NCBI GenBank assembly: GCA_026770025.1
Contig: JAMXDE010000004.1
Span: forward strand, 2,839,501-2,903,500
Reading direction: 5' to 3'
From: Craspedostauros australis
Lineage: Eukaryota > Bacillariophyta > Bacillariophyceae > Mastogloiales > Achnanthaceae
Length of the DNA stretch: 64,000 nt
Shown here: positions 36,433 through 46,705 of the stretch, piece by piece
Layout: each line of letters begins with the position of its first letter
Position numbering within the stretch: position 1 is the stretch's first letter
Translations under genes and position numbers: made by a program
Notes under the pieces: generated by a model
The model's database searches: none
What the model was told of the DNA's origin: nothing
What the model saw: only the letters and a program-made list of their open reading frames with translations

Positions 36433-36660
36433 CTAACTCCGGTATTCGGAACCGTGGGCTTGGCGCATGGCCTGGAGGGCCTTCATCTTGTCCTTGCGCG
36501 ATGCAGCCTTGGCCTCGAACTCCCGTTTCTCTTGGTTGCGGCGCCGGCGGCGAGTCGCCTCCTTGACGGACTCCTTGCCCTTCCTCACAGCGGCTTGCCC
36601 GCCCTTGAGCGCCCCGTAGGCGGCTCCTGTGATTGCTGCGGCAGCCAAAACGACGGGCAT
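36433..36660 (-). CDS. Small basic protein with N-terminal Gly/Ala hydrophobic segment
   Basis: 75 residues from the ATG at 36660. The frame is open upstream, but that part is Gln/Ser-rich and starts without a good context. Residues 1-20 (MPVVLAAAAITGAAYGALKG) form a short Ala/Gly membrane-type helix. The rest is strongly basic and helical (KGKESVKEATRRRRRNQEKR, then KDKMKALQAMRQAHGSEYRS). Short proteins of this build, one weak helix plus a basic amphipathic tail, occur among organelle membrane subunits, but no family is recognised. Coding support is compositional only. Confidence 0.45.
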   Translation of the reverse strand: MPVVLAAAAITGAAYGALKGGQAAVRKGKESVKEATRRRRRNQEKREFEAKAASRKDKMKALQAMRQAHGSEYRS

Positions 36661-37613
36661 TGTGCTGGGTGATGGATGGATGGAATGCGAGTGTGTTGAT
36701 GAAAGTGGAAAAGAGGGTTTAGCCAAGAGAGGGATGATGGCTTGACGGTTTGTTGAATGAGTTTGTGGAGGTCTTGCGAACAGGTATGGTTCCTGAGCTG
36801 ATGTGTGGAGGCGCAGGCGTGGACCTTGTGTTGTTCTGCTCTGTGCTTGTGTTGTTGTTGTTGCTGCTGCTGCTGCTGTTGTCGATGATGGGAGCCTCTT
36901 TGTTGTTCCTTCGTTCTCGTCGCAGTCATTTCATTTGGTCGTGTGGGTGTTTTCACGTTGCTGCTCTGTTGTTGTTCTTGTTCTTGTCACTGTTTCACTG
37001 TTGCTGGTTGCGAACACCCCCACGAACGAAGTGTTCTTGCGGCGCCGAAGCAAGACTACAACCGTTTCGGCGGTTATATTGGTCAATTGAGTCGATAATT
37101 TATTCACGATCACTCGAATCGCGCAAACGACACTCTCACATTTTGCAACACAAAACCAGGTGCCCCTGTTGATGGCATTTCCGCAAATCCTGCATCATGG
37201 TGTTGCGGTGTTGTGCTGTTGACACGAGACAAGACGGCGTGATGCGATGTGCAACGAAACGAAATGATGCAATGCAATGCAATGCAATGCAATCCAACGA
37301 GCTGGTGGGTCCTTCGTCTGTGGGTTCATGCACATCGTGCTTTCCCATCACTTCGTCCGTGGTGTGTGTCACAATAACGATCTCGCTCGACATCACATCA
37401 CACCACATCACATCAGAATCAGTGCCCCACCACAGTCACAACGAAACCACAAGACGTCGCTCAGATCACAACCGCTCGCATTTCGTTCATCGTCATCGTC
37501 TGAAATCATCAGATCGGACGACCACGTATCTCAAGGCTCAAGATCTCCAAGCACGCGTCGCGTCGCGTCGCGTCACGCCACGTTCCGTCCCATCCAACTC
37601 CGCCGTCAAAACC
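36661..37613. other. Divergent intergenic spacer
   Basis: Between the small basic protein (-) and the Tubby-like gene (+). Rich in GTT/GCT triplet runs (36855-36885) and in ATGCA pentamers (37269-37290). No supported ORF. Confidence 0.45.
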
Positions 37614-38444
37614 ATGAAGGTCCCGTCTGCCGACTCTCTCATGATCAACGGCCCTGCCGACCACCTCACCAATTTGGATGACAACAGCAAGCGCAACGGT
37701 AACAAAGGCACAAAGCATGCCCTCGCCAAGCCCTTGCTTGACAACACTATGAAGATCCGCGAAGACCACCGCGACGGCCCTCCTCCGACAATCGTCCAAA
37801 ACGTCGATGGATTTCACGACGAGATCAGCGGTGACGCATGCATGCCCACACCGCCGCCGACCCTTCAAGACATGGTCCGCACCAAGCTGGTCCGCACATC
37901 TCCGAACCATTTCGTGCTGTACCATTCCAGCGCCGACGAGACCAATCCGCGTCCCATTATGTGGGGACGGCGCAAGACCAATGCGATGCATTTCAAGTGC
38001 CGCACGTACGCAATTGGTCGTCCCAGCAACGTCGAGAACTGCGTGGCCCAGTTGTCCGCGCAGCATGCCGCGATGTACGCCTTGAAGTGGGACGCGGACG
38101 ATGCGACCGCCGCGATGACGATGCAGTACAAGGTCCATTCCGTGTGGAAGGTCTGCCAAGACAGCCCCATCCGGCAAGTCCAGATCGGCTGGAGCGATGC
38201 GTCACTTCAGGATGAGGTCGTGTTGACGAATCGCCAGCGCCCGTGGAACTTTGGCGGTCGCGGCCGCCTCGCATCGCGCAAGAACATGCAGCTGGTGCGT
38301 CACCATGCCGGCGACGAGGATGGGAACCGTGATGTCGTCCTGCAGATGGTGAAATGGGATACGGACGAGTACCATTTGGATTTTCAGTCTCCGTTCGATG
38401 CGGTGACGGCCTTCGCCTTTGGCTTGGCGCAGATGGATCTCTAA
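37614..38444 (+). CDS. Tubby C-terminal-like domain protein
   Basis: About 276 residues from the ATG at 37614 (MKVPSADSLMING). The long open frame upstream is a repeat-rich leader. After about 85 polar residues, the core shows Tubby-type strand patterns: FVLYHSSADETNPRPIMWGR, MHFKCRTYAIG, NCVAQLSAQHAAMYALKWD, then RLASRKNMQLV. The end is VVLQMVKWDTDEYHLDFQSP followed by FDAVTAFAFGLAQMDL, which corresponds to the conserved Tubby finish (SPLQAFAIALSSFD). Tubby domains are beta-barrels around a central hydrophobic helix and bind phosphoinositides at membranes. No F-box or signal peptide is present. The family assignment rests mainly on the C-terminal third and is moderately secure. Confidence 0.65.
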   Translation: MKVPSADSLMINGPADHLTNLDDNSKRNGNKGTKHALAKPLLDNTMKIREDHRDGPPPTIVQNVDGFHDEISGDACMPTPPPTLQDMVRTKLVRTSPNHFVLYHSSADETNPRPIMWGRRKTNAMHFKCRTYAIGRPSNVENCVAQLSAQHAAMYALKWDADDATAAMTMQYKVHSVWKVCQDSPIRQVQIGWSDASLQDEVVLTNRQRPWNFGGRGRLASRKNMQLVRHHAGDEDGNRDVVLQMVKWDTDEYHLDFQSPFDAVTAFAFGLAQMDL

Positions 38445-38852
38445 TGAGAGCAGAGAACGAGAGCAGGAGAAGGAGCTGTGTGTCGTAGCGCGGCGTTGCA
38501 TTGATAGGGGCTATCGTAGAGGATGTGGGAATGTCGTGGTGGTGGTGGTGGTCTATTTGTATTTTATAAGTATATTGTGGAGTTGTGCGATCGCATGGTA
38601 GCGAATGGTTGAGTACTCTCGAGCAGCCCAACCGCATGAGCCAAATTGCATCTGATGTTGCAGTTTGCGTTTGATGTCGTAGCGTAACGTAAAGTATGGT
38701 GGAGTGGAGTATAGTATGGTAGGTATGTTCAAAATCGATCATGCGCCTCGGTGTGCTGCATGAGATGAGTTGACTGTATGGTATTATACAGTAGTGGTAC
38801 ACTGGAATGGATGGATGTAGCGGAGCGCGGCAGGATTGCTGTGGTGGCATTC
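38445..38852. other. Spacer between convergent genes
   Basis: 3' flanks of the Tubby-like gene (+) and acidic-tail gene C (-). Contains GAGTACTCTCGAG at 38613-38625 and a GGT run at 38537-38552. No supported ORF. Confidence 0.5.
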
Positions 38853-39131
38853 CTACTCATCGTCTCCGAGGATGTCCATGACGTCGTCGATGACATTGAG
38901 CAGATCATGCAACTGCATCGGTGACGCGGCAGCAGCCGGGCGCGGTCGGAACGATGCTGGAAGTGTTGGAATCGTGAGCCTTCGCGACGTCGGCGAAAGG
39001 ACGTTGGACAAGACCCGTCTCTGCAGTTGGAGCTGATGTTGGGCGGCAGCGCTTGACGCGTTCGCGAGCAAGGCGGATGACGATGAGATGGCAGTGTCAT
39101 TGATATGCGTGGCGTTGCTTTCTGTGCCCAT
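38853..39131 (-). CDS. Small protein with C-terminal acidic DLxxxIDxxxDIL motif (copy C)
   Basis: 92 residues from the ATG at 39131 (MGTESNATHINDTAISSSSA). The frame stays open to 40016, but the upstream part (His/Asn/Thr repeats, no conserved content) is more likely leader. An Ala/Ser/Gln-rich stretch (NASSAAAQHQLQLQRRVLSN) leads to LSPTSRRLTIPTLPASF and the end DLLNVIDDVMDILGDDE. The last helix aligns with copies A (6942-7361) and B (29647-29946). All three are short, on the minus strand, Ser/Asn/Gln-rich at the N-terminus and end at or close to the motif. No known family. If the long frame were used the protein would be 387 residues. Confidence 0.5.
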   Translation of the reverse strand: MGTESNATHINDTAISSSSALLANASSAAAQHQLQLQRRVLSNVLSPTSRRLTIPTLPASFRPRPAAAASPMQLHDLLNVIDDVMDILGDDE

Positions 39132-40590
39132 GATGGTCTTGGTAGCGGTGTTCTTGTTTTGTCTGCACATGTTGTTGCTGTTGTTGTTGTTGTGTGAATG
39201 TGAATGTGTATGAGTATGAGTGGGATGTGATTGTGGCTGTGGTGCTGGCGCGAAAGGAGAATTGAGATGGAGTGCGTTCTCTGATGGGGCAGGCAGATTA
39301 GACAGTGATTTGATTTTATGTCCAAGAGAGGCCGTTTGGGGATGGACGAAAACGAATGTGTTTGTTCCTCCTGCGATCCTTGCTTTGTCGCTGTTGTCGC
39401 ACAGGATTTGTTGTTGCGAAAATTTTGCAATTGTTGGAACAGCTGTCGCAAGTGCAACAGGCGCGTGCAGTTGATGCCGTGTTCCCAAAATGGAGGGTGC
39501 TACCGCTCTGCTGTTGCGGAATGGTGTATTTGCTGTGTGGCTTGTGCGCTGTCTTGGATTCGGTTGGGCGAGTTGGAACGTTCGCTGGAACGAATCTTCG
39601 GATTCCGGCCATTTGATGAGGTATTGAATACCCGTATTGCCGCGAGTCATTTTGGTTGGAGTGGAAGGGTGACATTCTGCGAGCTTCCGAAGAAGGTCGT
39701 GAACAATCGTTCTTTTTCGCGACTGGATCGGAGGCATAAGTACAGCGGTGTCCAGCTCCGAATTCTGCACGTCTGTTGCGACTGAAAAAAGCACTAGAAG
39801 TCCGTGAGTAATCGGGGTAAATCGAAAAGTTCGGATTTGCGCATCGTGGAGAATTGGCAATGGTCCCGTTTTACGTTCGCCGCTGAAGGAAGATGATTGG
39901 AACACACGAGGAACACTGGAAGAAGCAGAAGAAGGATGTGCCAGCGAATGAGCCCAACGGTCATCAGTTCGTCTTGGTTGTGACATCATACGAAACCTAC
40001 ACGTCATCAGACGCATGACTTGTTCGAATACAACTTGTTGACGTCATAGATCAGCCCACACGTCACGTTGTTGACACGAGAAGATCTTGTTTTCTTCGCT
40101 GCGCGTCATGTCTGCTGTGCGTGTTGAAGATACCAAACCGCTTCTCCGTGTTGGACGCAACAACAACATCGAAGCACACAAAGCGCAAATCAACACCCAA
40201 ACAGAGAAAGAGGCAAACACCGCACAAGATCACAAACGCCACAACGCCATCCGAAAAGAGACTTCGACCAGTTGAAGATCGAGTGAGAAAGAGACTGCTC
40301 TGGAGCAACTGAGAAGAGCTGCTCTGCTTGAAGTTGAGTGCAACCCCATTCACCTCCATTGCAAGACAGCGGGTCTCGAGCGTGTTACGATACCATTGCA
40401 GAGTATTATACCAACTTGCGTACCATACTATACTTTCGAGTATTATATACGACTGCTCCAGACTGATAATCCGCTCAGTTTACGACCACATACCATACGA
40501 GTACGATTAGAAGATCCAGTTCATAGACATCACTCCATTGACGTCACCGTCCATTCTGTCGGTGTGAGCAAGAAAGTCGCGGAGATTACG
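39132..40590. other. Divergent region upstream of acidic-tail gene C and the plastid Rossmann-like gene
   Basis: The minus-strand frame continuous with gene C covers 39132-40016 but has no domain. TACTCGTA-type words cluster before the plus-strand gene (ATACGAGTACGATT at 40495-40508). No other gene supported. Confidence 0.4.
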
Positions 40591-42786
40591 ATGACAACGA
40601 AGATACTCGCGATGGCGCAGCTTTGTGCAGTGGTGGCAATGCTTGCTGCCATCCCAGCCACTCGGGCCTTCAGCAGCTTCTCCACGGTCCAGCGCTTGGA
40701 TGGGGCAGTGGCAGCCAGAGTACAGTCCGTCCTGTTTGCGCAGTCCAAGAAGAGCAGCAATGATGATGAGGAGGACTTGTCTCCATGGGAGGCGCTGGCC
40801 GATATCGCCAAGTCCGACGACGCGGTCGAGGACAGCACGGGCAAGCTGGGAATCAACTTCGGTGGCCAGCTGGATCCGCTGTCGGAGAAGGACGCCGTCG
40901 AACTCAAGGCCGAGGCCAAGCAGCTCATCGATGAGGCCGTCAATGCCGGTCTGGCCGACATCGAAAGCACGCGGCAGAAGATGAAGCGCGATCTCGAAAA
41001 GTCGAAGCGGGCCAAGGATTTCGCATCGGAGCTCGAAGCGCAGCGCATGCAGGAAGAATTGCAGACCAAGATCGATGGCATGACGGGGACCTTCCTGTCG
41101 TCCACGTCCGCGACGAGGGAATCGACGAAGCAAGCGGCCGCGGCCTCCAGGGCCATGGAAGGCGTCGGCATGGAGATTGGAACGTGGGGCGTGCTCAATG
41201 GCAGGACCGTGCTGGCCGATGGCACCCTGGCTGGGCAGGCGACGCTCTTGGGCAGCGTTCAGAACGCCGTCAAACAAGCAACGGCAGGTTCGGGCACTGT
41301 GTCATCCGACACCGATTTGGGATTGGAGGAAGCTGTGTCCGTCGTCAAAGAAAACAGAATCGTCATTATTGCGGATGTCAAGCAGGTGAGTGTGGAAAGT
41401 AGACACCAGCGTGACAATGGAATGAGTGGAGCCTGCTGCTGCTGCTCTCTCTCTCTCTCTCTCTCAGCTCATCATTGTCAACGTATAGGCTCATGAATTC
41501 TGGTGCATCATGAATCAGTTTCGTGAATCTCTGTGTGTGTGTGATTATGTACGGGTACTTTGCATTATTCTGCATCCAACTTCTCGCTCATTCATAAACG
41601 GCGTGCACAAAATCCAATTCCAATACACTCGCATTCGCAAACACAGGATTCGATGGCAAAGCAACTCGTCCCGCTACTCGAGAAGAACTTTGCCAGTGTT
41701 TCCAAGATCCCCAACCTGGACATCCAAGTCCTTTCGCCAACAGCTACCATGCCCATCGGTGCCAACGATGCCGACTGCGTCATCGTCTTTTGCTCCTCGA
41801 TCAGTCAGGCATCGTCTCTCAAACAAATCTTTGACAAGCTGCTTCGCAAGACCTTGGGATCCTCGGGTTCCATCGGACAACCCCCCACGCAGCTGGTCGG
41901 CATCACCACAGTCGGTACGGAACGCACCGAAAAATTCCCCTACAGCATGCAGAACCTCATGGGCGGCAAACTCGATCAACGTCGCCAGGTGGAGGAGGTG
42001 CTCATCAACACCGTCAAGCAACGTGCCGTCGAACCACCACTCGATTACACCCTCATCAAGTTGGGCGAAATCAAGGACGCCAAGGATGCGACGTTCGAAC
42101 TGCGTCCCGGAGATGTTTTGGATGCCACCATCACGGCTGCGACTGCGGAGCAGGTCATCATCCAGGCAACCGCCTTCCAACCAACGGCACGCAACTCAAC
42201 CTTTTCGTGCGCGGGATGCTTGCCTGCCGACATGCTCAGCACCGGAGATGACGCACAAAGCTTCTGGTCCGAAACCTTCGTGCCGCTCGAAGGACCTGAA
42301 CTGTGGCGGTTGGATCTCGATGGCTCGTACAATGTCGAGCTGTACGATCAGCTTTCCGAATACATCCGCGAGTGGGCGCTGCTGCTGGCACAGACTGGAA
42401 AGGGCTTGACGACGCCCATTCAGACCATCGAAAGCGTGCCGCCCCAACGATCCGCGCAGACGGTGGCGCAGCAGAGCGGAGTCCAAATGCTCTTCCTGCC
42501 CACCGCCACCGGCAGGAACTACATGAGCAAGGACGAGGAGCGTGAGCGGGAGACGCTATCCAAATCAGGTACTTCCACGGCCAAGTCGGCTGCGTCCAGG
42601 CGACGCATCGCCAAGGAAGGTGGGATTACTGTGCTGGTCGAGAAGACTACATCCGACTCTCTGCGCATTCGTGCCAGGCGTTGCAATTACGCGGACGATA
42701 CGGGAACCATCAAGGAGATTTCCGAAGAGACCATCCTCAAGCGTTTGCAGGATGCAATGGCCGTCTGGCAGCAAGACAACGCGTAG
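40591..42786 (+). CDS. Plastid-targeted Rossmann-like protein with N-terminal coiled coil, two exons
   Basis: Exons 40591-41385 and 41647-42786 join in phase 0 (GTCAAGCAG/gtgagt ... aacacag/GATTCG) into about 644 residues. The N-terminus (MTTKILAMAQLCAVVAMLAA then IPATRAFSSFS) is a signal peptide plus ASAFAP-like Phe, indicating plastid import. Residues about 105-165 are a charged coiled coil (ELKAEAKQLIDEAVNAGLAD, RQKMKRDLEKSKRAKDFASE). After it, RIVIIADVKQDSMAKQLVPL, DADCVIVFCSS and the segment TTVGTERTEKFPYSMQNLMG plus PLDYTLIKLGEI follow the beta-alpha order of an atypical short-chain dehydrogenase/NmrA-like nucleotide-binding fold. A canonical GxxGxxG is not seen, so cofactor binding is uncertain. 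A C-terminal alpha/beta segment (GGITVLVEKTTSDSLRIRAR) closes it. Function unknown. Confidence 0.65.
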
Positions 42787-43708
42787 AGAGCATCGATCGT
42801 ACCAGAGAGCATTGACGGAGTACTCGTACGGCCGCTAAAACGCTACGCTATCATCCACGCCAGAGTAGATCGTACGTACTCTAGCAGAATAACGATCAAT
42901 TTTCGCATTCCTTGTGGTGTCGGGATTGGATTGTTGCGAAAAATGAATCACACGATTTTCAATTTACCAACCATGCCGGCTTCTTTGATGTTGATGATGG
43001 CATGTATGGTACGAGCACATGCACATCATGAATAATCGGAGTCATGCGATAGCTCTTGTGGAGGTCCATTCATTGACCCTTTGCTCTTGTGGCAATCGTG
43101 CGGGTGCAGATGGAGTCGTCCGAGGATGATTTTGAGTGGAGTTTGCTATGGATCTCTGTCTTGTTTTGGTGAATCTTTCGCGTGAGGACATGCATTCCCA
43201 CAAGATCCTGAATCCCGAATGGGTCACATTTTCAAAAACGGCAAGATCAACAACAATGACAACACTGCGCTCGCACCTGAAGGACAGAAGCAGAATGGCC
43301 AATCCCATGGCATGCCGGATACCTGGATGAATCATGGAATGTTTGCAATGAGGCGGGAACGGATGATGCCGCAACGGATGCCCGATCCGGCGTCATCCAT
43401 TTGCGACTTCGAGAAGGGCACATACGGAGCGTTGTGGAGTGTGGCGGAGCGCGGCGATGATGAACAGAATGATGCTTCGATGCGGCGCAATACGACGCAA
43501 TGAAGTGCAATGCAATGTTGCGCAATTCACTGCACGGGAAACTGTGGTTCAAACGGTGGATTGCGCAACTTAAGAAGTTGAATTGGTTTCAGATCATGCT
43601 TCGATCATAAAATGCAGAACAGCAACAAAAGCATCATCGCCCTCGAACCACCTGCCCTCGGCTCAATCCAGCGCACGTACATCACACATACACAATCTCA
43701 CCGGCACC
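42787..43708. other. Intergenic spacer between two plus-strand genes
   Basis: No supported ORF. GGAGTACTCGTACGG lies at 42817-42831 and CGTACGTACTCTAG at 42871-42884, just after the upstream gene. CAATGCAATG pentamers lie near 43507-43517. Confidence 0.45.
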
Positions 43709-46067
43709 ATGATCTTCCATCCCTTCCTCCTCACCACGCTGGGCCTTCTTGTGCCTTGCGCTTCGTTGCAGCACACGGCGGAGTCAACCTCCAAGTATCT
43801 TCGGAACCGCAGCCACGAACAGACAGGCAACCGCGCGATCGAAGGCGAACCAGCGGATGGGAGTATGAAGCGCAACCTTGCTTCGGACATGTTCAGTCCG
43901 ACCGAAACTGCCTTTGGCGAAGAAAGTGGCAACGGCGATGGCCAGGACAGTACCTTCGAGGAAGATCTTTTCTTCGAAAGCGCGGTCTTCGCCGGCCTTG
44001 CATTCAGTATGCCCAACGCGACAACCGACGCACCGACTGACCCAATCACCGAACTCCCAACCCAACTCCCAGCCCCAGCCAACGACACCGAGACGCCATC
44101 TCAAGTTCCCACACCTGCTCCCAGCAACGCCACGTCCGTGCCAGGCGCAACAGCTTCTCCGACTCAGAATCGTACGATCACCGATGCCCCAACAGTGTCC
44201 GCACCACCATCCTTGGCCCCAAGCACCCTGGATCCCAACACCACCAGCACAATCGCACCGACCATCTCAATGATGCCATCGGTCAGCCCGACCATAAGTA
44301 CCACACCAACCATCTCAGCGCCTCCATCGGACACCCCATCATTGAGCAGTCGCCCATCTACCGCACCAACTGTTTCCTCATCGCCATCAGCAGCAGAGAC
44401 ATTGAGTTCGCCTCCAAGCGTCTCCATGCTGCCATCGTCGACACCAACCGTGAGCTCTGCTCCATCCAACTCACCAAGCGTCTCAATGTTGCCATCGTCC
44501 ACGCCAACACTCAGTTCTGCGCCATCCACTGCACCAAGTGTCTCCATGATGCCATCTTCGACCCCAACTGTTTCCGTCATGCCCTCGATGGCACCGACAG
44601 TATCGATGCTGCCAACGCAGAATCCCACGGAATCCGCAAGACCAACAGTTGCTTCGGCTGTGTTGGCTTCTGACTCGCCATCCACTGCCCCCTCCGAGAC
44701 TGAGCTTGCTTCGCAGTCGCCATCATCCGCCGCGACCACAATCTCACCAACTGCCGTGCCCTCGACAAACCCATCGGCTGTGCCCACCGTCACCGCCTCA
44801 GCGATGCCAAGCGGTTTCCCATCTTCCGCTCCCACAACAAGCAACGTGCCATCTGCCGCGCCGTCTGCCAATCCCACAGTCAGCGCCGAGCCATCCAGCA
44901 CTCCGACCCTGACAGGCTGCGCGCTGTCAACCGACCAACGCAAGGCGGAGATCTTGCAACAGCTGGTGTCGGTCACGAACGATCCCACTCTGTTGACTGA
45001 CAACACAACCTCCCAAGGCCTTGCCACCGACTGGATTTTGAACATTGACGAACGCCAAGTCTGTCCCATCGACCCAAACGTGAAGATTGTGCAGCGTTGG
45101 AGCTTGGCCGTCATATACTTTTCCACGAACGGAGGTAACTGGACGGCATGTAACGCAGAAGACTTGGACGAGGTGTGCGGTGTCACTTCCCCTTTCATCG
45201 GCAGCAGACGCTTCCTGGGCGAAGCCAATGAATGCGAATGGGCCGGTATTTCTTGCAACATCGAAGGCTGCGTGACGGAAGTCGTATTCGGTAAGTTTGA
45301 CCTGGAGTTGCTGTTGATGTTGTTCATTCTGGACGCCCCATGGATGTGGTGCGCCGCATGTATGGAATGCCGACGGGTGTGCCTGTACCCACGCCATCAT
45401 GGCAGCATCGACTCACACATTCCGATTGCGTGAAATGTTCTGCTCCTCATTTTCATCCGATTCTTCTCCACCTCCAACATTCACCCACGCTTGCCAACAC
45501 TCACCCACACTTACCAACTCACTCTACAATCACGCAGAGCAAAACAACCTGATCGGAACCATCCCAACGGAAATAGCCCTCCTCCAGGACCTCGTCATCT
45601 GGGGCATGGAACGCGGCAACCTGACCGGCCCAATCCCATCCGAAATCGGCGAGCTGACGGAGCTGATCTTCATCGATTTGGACTTCAACTCTCTGACCGG
45701 CGACCTGCCCACCCAGCTGTTCCAGCTCTCCGACCTGACCCAACTCGACCTCAATAACAACAACTTCACCGGCACCATCGACGGCTTTTCGGTCGTCAAC
45801 GCCACCACCGGAGTCGAGAGCATCGCCTTCCCCGAGCTGGAATTCCTGCAGCTGCACGTCAACGAATTCACCGGTACCATCCCCGATGTCTTTGGCGGAC
45901 TCTCCCTGCTGGACACCTTCACCTTGCACGCCAATGACTTCACCGGAGCCATCCCGCAATCCGTGTGCGGTCTGATCGCTCCCGACGGCCCTCTCACCAG
46001 TTTGATCGCCGACTGCGATGAGCCGGATCCCGAAGTGCAGTGCACCTGCTGTACCGATTGTCGGTAA
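43709..46067 (+). CDS. Secreted Ser/Thr/Pro-rich protein with C-terminal leucine-rich repeats, two exons
   Basis: Exons 43709-45290 and 45538-46067 join in phase 1 (GTATTCG/gtaagt ... acgcag/AGCAAAAC) into about 703 residues. A signal peptide (MIFHPFLLTTLGLLVPCASL) is followed by a mucin-like stalk (about residues 120-405) of PSxxPTxS units such as SAPSNSPSVSMLPSSTPTLS. A Cys-containing LRR N-cap domain (QVCPIDPNVKIVQRWSLAVI, FSTNGGNWTAC, ECEWAGISCNIEGCVTEVVF) leads into extracellular-type LRRs: NNLIGTIPTEIALLQDLVIW, GNLTGPIPSEIGELTELIFI, NSLTGDLPTQLFQLSDLTQL, then a CGLIAP...CTCCTDC cap. No membrane anchor or kinase domain is present, so it is probably a secreted or wall-bound surface protein. 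Similar stalk-LRR proteins are abundant in diatoms and are candidates for adhesion. The intron falls exactly at the start of the repeat array. Confidence 0.85.
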
Positions 46068-46512
46068 GCGTGCAATGGCGGCCTGAGTGAGTTCTGCATA
46101 GAGATCACGATGGAAGCCATCTCCGCAGTCTTTCGCGGAAGTATTGCGAAACGAATCGAAACAAAACCGACACCAAAACAACCAACCAAACAAACAAACA
46201 ATCAAACGATCAAACATCACACGAAATGAAATCAACCACATTGTCGCCAGTTGCAAAAGCTGTGTCCGCGCAAGAGTAAAACAAGAACAAACCAATGGGG
46301 AGTATGGCACTCACCTACTCTACTCTGCACACACTGCTGCGCCAGATACAGCTGCTGTTGCTGCTTTGTCGATGATGACGAAGCGTTGATTACGAACAAG
46401 AACCGACATGCATGAGACGAATGATGAAGCAACAACCATACCATACATGCTCGTACCATTGAGTACTCGTAGCATGGTAAATGATAATAGCAATCGTCAT
46501 TAAATCACCGTC
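46068..46512. other. Spacer before the retrotransposon
   Basis: No supported gene. Contains CTACTCTACTCTGC (46316-46329) and an inverted repeat around GAGTACTCGTAG (46462-46473). Confidence 0.5.
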
Positions 46513-46517
46513 ACGAG

Positions 46518-46705
46518 TGTTAATAGGACTGAGTGAGTGAATCAATGTTGTTCGCTAATATTTATGAGAGATTGTATTGATTAGCGCTGGAGTTGCGGAA
46601 AGGATTCCTGATCGTAGCTTGCCTGTCTCTAGCAGAAAAGTGGGCGCGAGGTGCATAGCGTTCTGGCGATGGACAGGCGAGTCACGGGCGGGACTGGAAT
46701 CAACA
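46518..46705 (-). repeat. 3' LTR (188 bp)
   Basis: Starts TGTTAATAGGACTG and ends GGAATCAACA on the plus strand. Identical to 51578-51765. It also encodes the last 50 codons of pol. Confidence 0.97.

Noticed and set aside
37197-37613. N-terminal extension of the Tubby-like ORF
   Set aside because: The extra frame is made of pentanucleotide and CATCA repeats and lacks protein character; the ATG at 37614 fits better.
39132-40016. Long N-terminal extension of acidic-tail protein C
   Set aside because: Repeat-rich (His/Thr/Asn) and without counterpart in the two paralogues; kept as an alternative only.
44164-45327. 387-codon minus-strand Gly/Val/Asp-rich ORF
   Set aside because: Mirror reading of the PSxxPT repeat stalk; repeats alone keep the frame open.
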